Below are positions 23,309 to 35,108 of a DNA stretch of 64,000 nt, in pieces (positions within the stretch are counted from its first letter, which is position 1; each line of letters begins with the position of its first letter). The stretch is taken from positions 4,310,799 through 4,374,798 of the forward strand of contig JAINUG010000072.1 of the NCBI GenBank assembly GCA_029706075.1, given 5' to 3'. The position numbers and the translations under genes were made by a program. Under the pieces are notes generated by a model that did no database searches, had not been told where the DNA came from, and was given only the letters and a program-made list of their open reading frames with translations. This DNA is from Aldrovandia affinis (Eukaryota > Chordata > Actinopteri > Notacanthiformes > Halosauridae).

Positions 23309-23594
23309 CAAGCATATATTTGATACCTGGATATATGGAGGCGCAGTAGTTTACAAACCTCCCAACATCTCCTCCCATCACTCAAAATCATATCCACATG
23401 CTACGTACATGATCTATTAACACAAATAGTGGAATAGGACACTACGAAAAAATATGAGAAGAGTTGTTTGGTGGTTGGGGAGGGGTTAGCACCCAAAGGC
23501 TTAGGAGCTCAAAAAGAAGTTTGGGAAATAAATGATGTTACCTTGAAAATGTGAAGGGGACATAACCCCTCCCATACACTGTTCCAAAATGTTA
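23309..23594. other. unique non-coding sequence
   Basis: No feature recognised between the Tc1 element and the next dispersed repeat. Confidence 0.4.
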
Positions 23595-24045
23595 AAAAAG
23601 AGTCCTTTCTTTTTTTTTTCTCCCAATTTGGAATGCCCAATCATTTCTAAAGCTGCGCTCGCTGCAACCTCCGCTGTACATTCGGGAGAGCATAGACAAG
23701 CACGCATTCTCCACCAAAACATGCTATGTCAGCCACCGCTTCTTTTCACATCACAGAGGAAGATACTTCATGCTGAGCTTTATACCACCAGACTGTGGGC
23801 GCCCAATTGACCAGCGGGGGTTGCTGGTGTGCGATGAGACACGGACCATCCAAACAACCTAACCCCTCCCTCCTTGGGCAATGCTACCTCCAATTATGCG
23901 CCGCTTTGCGAGGCTGCTCACCACAGTCGGCACTGGCACAGTCACGGTGGCTCATCCACACACTAGAAGTGTGCCTTAACAGGATGAGTCACCCAGCAGT
24001 CCTTTTATCGTTTATTTTATTTTTGTAGTGTTTGGGGAAAAAAAA
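23595..24045 (+). repeat. unclassified interspersed repeat, copy 2
   Basis: The longer partner of 7150-7430. Beyond the shared part it continues with gggcaatgctacctccaatt, agtcggcactggcacagtca and an A-run near 24038-24050. The A-run at the 3' end is compatible with a retroposon. No coding capacity is recognisable. Confidence 0.68.
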
Positions 24046-24698
24046 AAAAAGTACATAAAAAAGACTTGGCAGCCTGTGGCCTGGCTTCCGTGTGTGTAAC
24101 ATAAGCATAGTTTTATTTAAAGTATTAGTTTCATGTTAAGAAATAAGGAGAACAGAGCTCACAGCTGATAAAAGAAACATCCACCGTGTTGGGACTGAGC
24201 TGTCGGATTATTTTAAAGAACTGTCGATGGTTCCAGAGCGCTAGTGCCCCCACACCCAAATCCTATTAACAATAACACATCCAACACAATCCCCAAATCA
24301 GAACTGTCACCTGATCAGCCCCTGTGGCTGTAAAGGCCTGCAGAAGCACTCTGCTCTGCCATAAAAGCACCATGAAAGTAAATGTAAAAGTAAAAGTTTC
24401 TAATTTTATGACATTTTTCCTGTTTACCAACTGTCCCGAGATTTAGGCTCAAATACGTTGATTGGATCCTGGATACTGCTACAGGAGGCCAAGAGGAGTT
24501 CTTATGCATCCTCATCTTATAAACATCTTATACACACAGAGGAGACAGACCAGAGCTGACGACACCGGAAGAGATATATTTAATTTTCCAACAGAATCTA
24601 CAATGGCGGGAAATACACATTTTTAAAAGTCTTCATTATATACCTTTTTACTGCATTGCCATTGCAGGTAGTTCAAAACTCACACATCCATCTATGCT
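24046..24698. other. unique non-coding sequence
   Basis: Nothing recognised. Confidence 0.4.
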
Positions 24699-25640
24699 CA
24701 GGGCCGGATCTAGGCATAGGGAAATTAGGCACGTGCCACATGGGGGCCCAGACAGAGGGATTAAACAAAAATTTTAATATAACTTTATAAATAAAAGTTA
24801 TATATATATATATATATTGTCAATTTTCGGATAAAAACTCCAATCTAAAACCTTATTTCAATGTATTATTTTTGAAAGTCATACACAATGTAAGCACCTT
24901 GCAATGTGTGCAAAAAGTATTTCCGGTTCAGTGAACATCATGCTTGCTATGAATCCTTTCAGCAATGCTTTCGGGTGCAGCAACAAAAGAAAACGACAGC
25001 CTGATTGATACACATTATGTCATATGTGATTTCCCATCACAGGGACTGCGATGACGCAATGACGCCTACAAGAAAGTGGAGGAAAAATTTGTTTTTCTTT
25101 CAATATTTCATTCAATGGGCATCCGAGAAGTGCGTGCAGCCACAGCACATATACCCACGTGATCTTGAGAATGAGATTAGAGAGGAGTTTTGCCAGTTCA
25201 GCTCAATGGTAAAGGGTGAACAATCAGTGATGGGCATGTATAAGAAGCTCAGAGAGCTAGGCCTGGGCGATGCATTCCCCAACGTGGAAATATGCCTTCG
25301 TATGTGTCTGGCATTACCGATTACAAATTGCTCCAGGGAAAAGTTGTTTTCTTTACCTGAGATCAACAGTGAAGGAAAAGAAACTGAACATGTTTGCGTT
25401 GTTGGCGATTGAGAGCGGAAAAAGAATGGTTTGCCTAGTGTAGTCCATCCATTTAATCTGGCTTTGTCTATGCTGTTAAGAGCATAAATGAGCATAAAAC
25501 TGATTTTGAATGCATGAGAAGGCCAAGTATCATATTTTAAATGATAACAATGATCGTCTGTGTGTGTATTGTAGGACGTGAGCAGAATGAATGGAACTTG
25601 ATAAATTGTTTCTTTTCAGATTTTCTGAGATGACCAATGG
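24699..25640 (+). mobile_element. hAT-type element relic
   Basis: The left end cagggccggatctaggcata, followed by an aggcacgtgccacatggggg block, resembles a hAT terminus. A hAT transposase fragment follows at 25005-25412. A short (AT)n at 24799-24818 interrupts it. I could not find the matching right end, so 25640 is only a guess. Confidence 0.55.
25005..25412 (+). pseudogene. hAT transposase fragment (ZMYM-like C-terminus)
   Basis: The 135-codon frame contains the ordered words LENEIREEFCQFSSMVK, AFPNVEICLRMCLALPITNC and SREKLFSLPEI. This matches the hAT C-terminal region (pattern FPNVEIALR...TNCSGERSFSKLK), with degraded key positions. Homology continues just past a frameshift near 25380, where another frame reads LNMFALLAIESG. 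No N-terminal domain is visible. I infer an old, inactive copy. Confidence 0.7.
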
Positions 25641-25734
25641 TTGCAGCCAGTTTCAGCAATGACTTAAGCATCGGGTGTGACACAAATTACTATTAGAAAA
25701 ACCTTTCATGTATGAAATTGCAATTTAACTGCAA

Positions 25735-25739
<5 letters not shown>

Positions 25740-25765
<26 letters not shown>
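25740..25765. repeat. (GT)n microsatellite
   Basis: Pure GT run. Confidence 0.97.
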
Positions 25766-26129
25766 GTTTTTCGAAATTTCAAAATGGCATGCATGCTTCA
25801 TCGCATTTTTACCTCCCATATTTTTTACCCATTTTACATTTTTGTAGAGCATTTTACTCACTGCGGTTTTGGAGCTCTGCACTTGACAGACATTTTTTTC
25901 GCTTGCGAAGTCTATATGTTTTACATATTGGAACGTGATATAATGAAAACGAACCTGCTATATTCCCCCATGCCCTAAGTAAATTACAGCAGCAGGGGAG
26001 CTTGCCGACGGATCTGAATGACATTAAGGAAAGGTTTCAGAAGTAGCAGCAGATACAAAGCTGAGCTTTCCCCTCCATCTGCTGTAAGTTACTACAATTT
26101 CTCTAATTGCACTCAATTGAAGTGCTGTC

Positions 26130-26480
26130 AGTGATTAAAGCTATTAGGATAGGGAATGGACATTAATACCATGGCAATCATTAGCTCATTGATTACAATA
26201 ATGCGGGAAATTGCCCATCGGAATCGAATGCTAACCCAAACACCTGGCTCACCTCTGAAGCACATCTGCTCAGAGCGCAGCAGGCGGCGAATGAGAGCGA
26301 TGGGAATACCCAAGTGCTCCTCGCCAAATTGGACGTGACAGTAATGTTGCGCGATTGAAGACAGTTAAATGCGGCGAGAGATACTTAATTGTGGCATGAG
26401 GCAACAAACCGCCCGCGTTCGCCCGGTGTTGTTTTTCAGTCAATGGGTGAGCTCGCTCGGCCGAGGTTGAGTTCGAAGCG
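26130..26480. promoter_or_regulatory. candidate conserved non-coding element
   Basis: Repeat-free, CpG-containing sequence with clustered homeodomain-like cores: aatcattagctcattgatta, ttaatacc, gatacttaattgtgg. It also contains GC-rich words such as aggcggcgaatgagagcg. Overlapping open frames on both strands have no recognised domain. The call rests on composition and motif density only. Confidence 0.25.
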
Positions 26481-29400
26481 TTAGGCGTGTAAGCGCTCAA
26501 AGACCCCATTTTGTATGTGATCATAACCATTCCGGCAAGGAGAACCTTGTCATATTTTGTTTTCAAGCATATAACGCAATCGGTATTCAACCGTGAAGAT
26601 TTGAAAATTGCAGGGGGAATTGGCCAGGTTTATACAAAGGATCGGCTTACAAGCTTGTCTTAAGAAATGGAAATGTGCATCGCGGTAGAGACATTGGATA
26701 GCTTTATTGACATTAGTCACTAGATTTTATTTTTTTGTACCAAAAAACCCCAAAACCTTTTGACAATTTCTGTGTTATATTTAACATGAATCCCATGACA
26801 ACCTGTACACAAGTAGCTGTACAATCCTCTCATTATTTCTGTTCATGTTACAGTGTGGAGAGGAGTGCAAAAAGGTTGTGTGGCAATCAGTCAAATGTAA
26901 TTTTCCTTTTTTTTTTTTTTGTCGGGTGGGGGGTCTTACAATACATTCTGGTTGAAAAACCAGAACACAGAATGTTCTTGTCTTTATAAAGGAAATACAA
27001 AGCCCTATCATCATTTATTCTGCACAGAATTTAAGTATTGTCATGGTGGCATTTCTTTAAAAAAACTAAAACTACAGTTAAAGATGAAAGAATTAATGAA
27101 AGAAAGGAAATGTCTATCAAAGCCACACTTCTGTAAAAGGCAGAATCTTATTTTCGAGAAAGGAATATTTTCCTGAATGTATTTATATTCTGTTTACACA
27201 ACCATCCCCTTATTATCCCTATGATCGTAGACAGATAGGAATCCACAATTCCTCTGCCAAACACAATTAAAAACATATGGATGTAATTAAAAAGATACTA
27301 ACACATATTGTAATTGAGTGAAGGCTCACGTTCCACCAAAAGGCAGATGAAGAATCGATTTGCAAGTTTATATTTGAATAAGACCACACGGGTTTAAACT
27401 TAGTTTAACACGCACAGACACACATACACACACGCACATAACATTTTCTGGGAGAAAACTCAGAGGATGTGTCACTCAGTTGCACTGACTAACCACACAG
27501 CTTTCTGTCAGTATCAAGACATGTATGGATTCATTGATACCCTCACCAGTAAAAAAACAACAGGAACCTTGGACAGCTGTAATACCTGTTTGACTAGGAT
27601 AGGAATTGGCAGTAAGGGCAATGTTTTGATTTTATTTTGACCCATGAATCAAATGTTAAGCCTTTAGAAATGAACAACTTGTTGTAGTCCTGCTGTGAAT
27701 CCCCGTCAGTGATATGTTTCCACCATGGATAAATTTGGCTTTAAAACCGTGAACATTCATACAATAAAATATAATTCCATGCCCTCGCATAACAGTGTTC
27801 TCTTTTTCAAGTGTAGTGTTCACTGTTCTATAAATACTTCACCAGAGATTCTCCATGACACCGTAGTCACCCTAGTTATACTACAATACAAGCCTAACTG
27901 TCAACGGAGATAAACCAGCTGCGACAAAGTATTATAGTTCACGACTGATGAACATAAACCCATTCTCAGGAAACGGTATGTACATGTGGTTGATTTTGAT
28001 AGAATGGTTAAATCATTGACCGACCTTTGTTTCTGATGGTAATGGTTATGAATACTTCTATGTTCCTGGAACCAGCTTGTGTCTATGTAGCCGTGTCAAT
28101 GTCATTATTCAGGCAGCGCTCCCATGTCATTACAAATCGGTTGTTGCTTGCCCATGTAGATAATTATCTACGATGTTGAAGCAATGTTTCACTGTTTCCC
28201 AATGTTGCCATGAGGGGTACAACATCACCTCCGCTAACCGAACAATAACATTCCTGTGGTGTTTGATTGACTTAATTTGCAAAGAAGTTTCGATTTCTGC
28301 GCTGTTGATGCATGACAAGTCGGCTGAACTGTTGGGCGCTCGTCCGTGGCAACGCGGACGACAAGGGTGAGTGCGGCCCGCTGACTGGACGACGTGGCCA
28401 AAATGCAAAGAAGTAAAAAAAAGGAAAGCCAGACGAAACTTTGATTGCGGTGACTAGGGGAAGCCGATGAGACTGGGCCTGTGATGCCTGCACTGAAAAG
28501 ATGGCTGTTGTGTTTGGCAGCACAGACGCATACCAGCGTGGCTAACCGTGCTGTAATGGAGGCATCGTGCTCCACGCCCCCAGAGAGAGTGTGTGCGAGC
28601 GTGGTGATGACAATCTGATGGAATCCCCAGTATGGACACAGGCAAGCTCTCTGAATCTCTCCGGGCTCAGTGTGGGTGTGCACAGGCCTCCGTGGAATGA
28701 ACTGAATGGGCCCAGCTGCTCACAGAGGCCCAGTCCTACCTACTGTCTGTCTCACGCTGTTATTCATGCATTCTGGGAGAGAGGTTACCTACCGTCCATT
28801 GGTGTTTGTGCTATGAGTGGCTAAGAACGCAATTTAACAGCGAGCTTACTACACTTAGACATGTAGGATAAAATAGGAATTATGGGGATGCTGGTACCTG
28901 GTGGTCCGGTACAAAAGAGCTTTTGTTGTTGATATTTTTACCAAAGTACAATCATCTAAAATTGTATTAATTAATGCAATGCATTAATTATATGTATTAT
29001 ATTGGCACTAAATGGTAGTAGATAGCTCATTTATAAGGTTGGTCGTTTTCTGTATTTATCCATTGTATTATATTTTCAACAGAATCACAACTCTTTCAAC
29101 TGGTAATTTCATTCTGTCTCTAGGAATTCAGCGCATTCACCAAGGCTTGGTCTGCACATTTGAATAGGGAAGTTGCTGCTGCTGCTGTCATGCATTAATC
29201 TTGTCAGGAAACAGAATTATATATTGAGATAATTATCTGTGATTGCTTCACATCTTTGAAGCATTAGGACAAAAAAAGAAAGTTTGAGGCAAAGCTCTTC
29301 ACGCTTTTAAAAGGCTGATCATTTTTTGGCACTGGCTATTGCTCAACAATTGTGTTCGAGGGTGTTGTCCAGTGTAGCACTGACACTAAACTCTAACATT

Positions 29401-29520
29401 GCTAGCTGTTGTATGTTTAATATTTCATTCCTGTGAAAGTACAGCAGTCATTGCCATACCCAAGGACTGTGCACTGTATTCATTCTGCCAACTGATTCTT
29501 AATTTATTCTTATTCTTATT
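26481..29520. other. unique non-coding sequence
   Basis: About 3 kb with no recognisable exon or transposon. There is a poly-T run near 26907, a short CA-rich stretch at 27415-27437, and a palindrome aattaatgcaatgcattaatt near 28970-28990. Open frames on both strands near 28130-28824 have no recognised domain. Confidence 0.42.
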
Positions 29521-29544
29521 CTTAACTTAATACCAGGTATTAAT

Positions 29545-29615
29545 GCACACATTGTAAGTCACTCTGGATAAGAGCGTCTGCTAAATGCTTAAAATGTCAA
29601 ATGTAAATGTTCTGC
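29545..29615 (+). repeat. L2-type SINE tail fragment
   Basis: Contains gtaagtcactctggataaga followed by gcgtctgctaaatgc, the 3' tail shared with the other SINEs in the window. Confidence 0.75.
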
Positions 29616-29799
29616 TTTTTTAAGTCGTTAAAATGTGTTTGACTGAGTATGGCACAGACAATTGATTCCCCTGTTCTTTGAAAGCAGACTTTTAGTAATG
29701 GGAAGTATCTTTGCAAAGGTATGAAATTGAATTTTAATTAATGTCCACTACAGCTGTTCTGTTAATATATGTAATTGCTCTTCTATGCTTAAATCAAAT

Positions 29800-29892
29800 G
29801 TAATTGCACATTTTGTAAGTCGCTCTGGATAAGAGCATCTGCTAAATGTCTAAAATGTAATGTAATGTAAAATGCAATGTAAATGTAATTGT
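29800..29892 (+). repeat. L2-type SINE tail fragment
   Basis: Contains gtaagtcgctctggataaga and gcatctgctaaatg, then a variable aatgtaatgtaatgt end typical of this tail. It lies about 250 bp from the preceding fragment in the same orientation. Confidence 0.78.
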
Positions 29893-30039
29893 CTCAAATA
29901 CAGTTTGGCTGAAACACTGCCGTGTATATAAATGTTGTGTATATGCTCTACGCTTGACTGTATCTACTGCGTCCTTAAGTATTAAGTGTTAATGTATCTG
30001 TTTTTTAATGTATTTACTTATTGTATTGCATGCAGTACT

Positions 30040-30125
30040 CACTGGGCCTCCTGGCCAGGTCGTTGTTGTAAAAGAGAATATGTTCGCAATCACCTTACCT
30101 GGTTAAGTAAAGGATTACTATTACT
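30040..30125 (+). repeat. retroposon 3'-tail fragment
   Basis: The words gggcctcctggccaggtc, ttgtaaaagagaat and ttacctggttaagtaaagga form a tail common in fish retroposons, ending in an actatt-rich run beside the (AAT)n tract. The family is not assigned. Confidence 0.5.
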
Positions 30126-30140
30126 ATTATAATTAACTCC

Positions 30141-30142
<2 letters not shown>

Positions 30143-30205
<63 letters not shown>

Positions 30206-30206
30206 G
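30143..30206. repeat. (AAT)n microsatellite
   Basis: About 21 AAT units flanked by an inverted repeat: attaactccat on the left and atggagttaat on the right. Confidence 0.97.
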
Positions 30207-31413
30207 ATGGAGTTAATAATAATAATAAGATGGAGAACATAAGGTAGTATAAGGTAAACAAAAGTATTTTTTTTTTAAAGAAGAAGAAGAAAGAAAGAAA
30301 GAATTCCCTTGGCTCTGCCTTCATAGTGAAACACATTAATAATGTAAAAAAGATGGGATGGGTTAAACCCATTTTAGAACCAAACCCTCAAAGTGCGGGA
30401 GCCCTGTCAATCACCAATTCTCCGCGAGAAGAGCTCAGGAAATTCAGGCCCGCCAATGGAGCCGCCAAACCAGGAAAACCAGGAGTGTGGGGGCTGGGGA
30501 GGTCAGAGAAGGAACCAACAACAACAGCTGATGTTGAACAAACAGAGAGAGGCCCCACACGCGTCTGTGAGCACACAGACGTTAGCTAATTAACACAGTG
30601 GCTGATTTAAGGGAGCACATGTTTAAGTGGAAGTTAATGGGTGGTTTATTTTCTCTTCGTCTGGATTACTTTGGATTCCACCTCAGTTTAAACAGGCACT
30701 GCGGAGCACTGCTTTGCCATTTCGTCTTGCACCACAGCGGAATTCATCTGTGACTATGTTGTATTTCGCTAGAAAATGCGTATTTGGATATATTCAATGA
30801 GAAGATTACTCACTCCCGCAAACAGGTGGCAGTATTAGGATTTCAAATCTTTCTTTTTACTGAAATTAAACATATATTTTATTGCTCAGTGATATTTCTT
30901 TCTCTGAATTTCAGTAAATTAACTGAAAAAGTGATATTGGTATATATATTTCTTTAGTTTATATAACATTTAGTTTATGGTACATTATGCATTGAAATAT
31001 CACCAACATTTACCATTTAAGGTGAAAACACACCTTGTTTGGGGGTCTGGATATGTAGATAATAACAGTCCTAGAGGATTCAGTGCAGTCTAAAGCGATG
31101 TGGTCGAAGCACTGCTTGAGAGGGAGAATGAAAAAATTCTCATGTAACCGAAACGCTCCTGGAAGGTCGCGCGTGTGACAGAAGTGTAAATTCCCTGTGA
31201 TTGGGCAACACAATCCAGGGAGAAGGGGAGCCCTCTGAGGGGAAACCGGACCTATCGGCCTGAGCGGGCTGATTAGAGGGAGCCAAGCTGGGGGCACTGC
31301 CACCCACTAAGGGGGCAATGCTCAGGGGCTCTGTTGGGACAAGTGACATTAGAGTGTGCTGTTATTTGCCCAGAGGGGCCTGGCCTACAGCTCATCTGAC
31401 CCACAGCAATGTT
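30207..31413. other. unique non-coding sequence
   Basis: No exon or mobile element recognised. The AG-rich run at 30276-30302 is simple sequence. Frames around 30326-30593 and 31010-31349 have no recognised domain. Confidence 0.42.
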
Positions 31414-31631
31414 GTGAGAGAGAAAGGGGGGGTTGGAAGAGAGGGGAGAGAGGGATAGACAGAGAGAGGAAGAATGAGAGACGGAGAGTGAGTGGGGAAG
31501 AAAGAGAGAGCGAAAGATGGAGAAACAGAGCGAGAGAGTGAGGAAGAATAAGAGAGGGAGAGGGGAAGACAGAGGGGAAGAATTAGAGAGAGATAGATGG
31601 AGAGACAGGGAGAGAATGAATTAGAATGATG

Positions 31632-31662
<31 letters not shown>

Positions 31663-31728
31663 GAGGAAGAATCAGAGAGCAATGGAGAAAGAGAGTTAGA
31701 GAGTGAAGAAGAATGAGAGATGGGGTGG
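31414..31728. repeat. polypurine (GA-rich) minisatellite
   Basis: About 315 bp of nearly pure purine with the words acagagagaggaagaatgag and gtggggaagaa, shared with the array at 9263-9648. It is therefore a second copy of the same minisatellite family rather than an independent GA run. The 145-codon minus-strand Ser/Leu frame is an artefact. Confidence 0.93.
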
Positions 31729-32485
31729 GCTGTTTTTGGATACATTTGTTTCATAGTCATGCAGATGCGTTGCTGCTTTGGAATGCATTCAGCTCTAATA
31801 CGGTCCTCTTGGGCTCCTTCGTAAACCAAGAATGTTTCAGTGCATAGTTTGAGTTATCAGTCATCACAGCGAAACCCTCCTGGAATCACACTGTTTATAT
31901 TAGCTGCTACTTATTTCATTGGCATTAAAGTGAATTTGAGTTCACAGATAATAAATAATTTTGTTTTCATTTATTTTCCTTTTCTTATTTCAGACTGGGG
32001 GCCCTCGGGCAGTGGCATGTTAGATAAATACAAAAGGGCCGAGGTGGAGGGTGGACATGAGGCCTTCACCCTAACCCACATCAGTAGCATGCATAAGTAA
32101 ATGGACTTATCATAACAATCAGATATAGAGATGTATGGGCAGGGCTGCTTATTTTTATTATGCCGGTTCATGTGTGTAGAATTGTGTGTGCTTGAACCAG
32201 CTATTGTCTATACAGCTATTTGTTCAAGGGCAAAATGTCCTTTCCTGGTAAAATGCATGTTAAGCTAAATAAATTAATGAAACAGCATATGTACTGGTGT
32301 GACAAAAAAGTATTCATTCCATTCATTCTTTTAAAATTATTATAATTAATTAATTTAATTATTCAATTAGAATTATGATAAAAGGTATTATAATTTATTC
32401 CAAAACCAAATTTCACTGATACGTTGAGAACAAATGAAAGGAAATATACTCAAATACTTTTTATATTTATAAAAATAAAACATCT
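31729..32485. other. unique non-coding sequence
   Basis: No exon or element recognised; AT-rich towards the right. Confidence 0.42.
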
Positions 32486-32699
<214 letters not shown>

Positions 32700-32884
32700 T
32701 TATAAAATGGCAGAAGGCGTGCTGTGCAAACAGGCCATATGTACTTGACTTTCATGGGCTTTTTGCCATAAGCTTTATTTACTGTCTGTTCTTAAAGTTA
32801 GCTGTATTTCACTCACACTTGCCTATCATGACTGAGCTCTGCCAGCAGAGAGCAAACACCAGAGAAAAGTGAAAACAGGAAACT

Positions 32885-33125
32885 AGATATTATATATATA
32901 TATATATACTAAGTATAGTATGTACAGTATAAGTGTGTTTGTCTGTGTGTGTGTGTGTGTGTGTTGATGTGTTAATAACTTTAGATATTATATATAACAT
33001 TATATATAACATTGTATATACAGTATATATATATATATATATATATATACTGTATATAAGTATAGCATAAGTGTGGGTGTGCCTATGTGTGCACGCGTGA
33101 GTGCGTGTGTCTGTGTGAGTGTGTA
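32885..33125. repeat. duplicated (AT)n/(GT)n block
   Basis: An AT run followed by agtatagtatgtacagtata and a GT run (32887-32965) is echoed by AT (33015-33058), aagtatagcataagtgtg and GT-rich sequence. The second AT run has palindromic caps, acagtatata and tatatactgt. Confidence 0.8.
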
Positions 33126-33504
33126 ATGCCTGTAATTGCTAATTGACACATTGTCTCAGTGTCAGAGCTCAAGCGATCTGCTTGGGGCTTGCCCCTCCCC
33201 CACCAAAACAAAAGTCACCTGAGCCACACTGGGAAGCGTTTGGAGTCACCCAGTGGTGAGTTCTGTTCTTTACGATGGGTGCCTTACAATGAAGTGCACT
33301 GTTTGACAGCCTGCAAAGTGCTCTTGCTCTCTTTGGTTTGCCCATTCTTTCTACATCTAATGCAAAACAGATGCAGGATCACCTAAGTGTCATTACCCAA
33401 TCTCTCTGCTCTTGTCTGGGGATCAGGAGGCATTTAATTATTTGTTTTATAAACAACTGTAACACGTGTGTGCTATTAATATAGGTTGGAAAATGCTGTC
33501 CCCC

Positions 33505-34290
33505 TCCTACACATACATGATCTCGCTTTGTCTTTCCTTCTCTCCCTCACATACACACACATGCAGGTTGGCAAAATGATCTGTCCCTCTCTCTCACATA
33601 CACACACACATACATGATCTCGCTGCACACATTGTCTTTTTGTCTTTCTCTCTCTCCCTCACATACACACACATGCACACACACATACATGATATCACTC
33701 TCTCTCCCTTAAATGCACACATACATAATCTCTCTTTGTCTTTCTCCCTCTCCCTTACACACACACATGCACACACAAATACATGATATCGCACACACAC
33801 ACACACACATGCACACATACATGATCTCGCTTTGTCTTTCTCTCTCTCCCTCACATACACACACATGCACGCACAAATACATGATATCGCTCTCTCTCTC
33901 CCTTACACACACACACACGCATGCACACATACATGATATCGCTTTGTCTTTCTCTCTCTCCCTCACATACACACATGCACACACACATACATGATATCAC
34001 TCTCTCTCCCTTACACACACGCACACACGCATGCACACATACATGATCTCTCTTTGTCTTTCTCTCTCTCCCTCACATACACACACATGCACACACACAT
34101 ACATGATATCACTCTCTCTCCCTTACACACACGCACACACGCATGCACACATACATGATCTCTCTTTGTCTTTCTCTTTCTCCCTCACATATACACACAT
34201 GCACGCACAAATAACATGTTAGTGCTCTCTCTCTCTCCCTTACACACACACACACACACACACACATGCACATATACATACATAATATCT

Positions 34291-34363
<73 letters not shown>

Positions 34364-34370
34364 TCACGCA
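33505..34370. repeat. CA/TC minisatellite, about 110-bp unit
   Basis: The anchor ctttgtctttc recurs at about 33526, 33637, 33734, 33830, 33942, 34052 and 34164, so unit lengths range from 96 to 112 bp. Each unit combines tctctctccctcacatacac, acacatgcac, acatacatgatatc or gatctc, and a second ctctctccctt block. It ends in a pure (TC)n at 34294-34359. All open frames here are low-complexity artefacts. Confidence 0.93.
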
Positions 34371-34372
34371 CG

Positions 34373-34980
34373 CACATTTAATTAGTCCGTCATGTGACTG
34401 GAACATGTTAAGTATCCTGACACAAGTCTGGCTATCGCTGCACGGGCCCATATGTGTTTCATTACCAGATCGCTGGAATATCACAGGGCTACACAGGTAG
34501 TGCGCACTCTTCATCAAACCCAGAGCTTCTGTCCGCTAAATTACACTCACGGCTTCCACAGGAGGGAGGTTCTGATGGAAGATTGAAGACCCAGTTTTGG
34601 CTGGACCTGATATATCACTGAACCCGATCCTTTCATCTCTTAACGAGGCGCAGTGCATCCGCATAGCATGATTTATAATACCAGGTAATAGCGAGGCCCT
34701 AATAATTTTTTATATCCCCCCCCCGTATGCCAAGACACAAGAAGTCAGCTTTTGATTCATTTCATGATTATACCTCGTAAAGTACTATGCTCAGCTTTTA
34801 AAGCTTCACGTATCGAAGCGACTGTTTCGGCAAAATTTTAAACACTGAAAGAGAGTAACCATGGTTATTGTCCCTGGTAATGTTGAAGCTTCTCAAGACT
34901 GATAAAAGAAAGATGCGTGTCACTGTTCTTCGCACCTGAAGAACATTCACGAGTGAAACTCATGAAAGCCATAACAAGAT
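34373..34980. promoter_or_regulatory. candidate conserved non-coding sequence
   Basis: Complex sequence directly after the microsatellites. It includes tttaattagtccgtcatgtg, cgctggaatatcacag, and gcatgatttataataccagg followed by gaggccctaataattt. No exon or repeat is recognised. The call is motif-based and weak. Confidence 0.2.
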
Positions 34981-35015
34981 TTGACCTTCCCAGGGGTACC
35001 AGTTGATCAGACTTT

Positions 35016-35108
35016 TACAGTTTTTCCTCAATTGCTTAAATCCAATTCTTGAAACAGTGTCCACATGTTTGTGCGTAAGTGTCTAAGTGATTGAGGGGGA
35101 AAACTGTA
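35016..35108. mobile_element. 93-bp MITE with TA target sites
   Basis: The left end tacagtttttcctcaattgc matches, inverted, the right end gattgagggggaaaactgta with few mismatches. TA is present at both edges. The outer bases tacagttttt are also the ends of the 55092-57465 transposon, so this is probably a short non-autonomous relative. It has no coding capacity. Confidence 0.72.

Noticed and set aside
28234-28683. 149-codon minus-strand frame
   Set aside because: No domain or exon context recognised, and overlapping frames of similar length occur on both strands.
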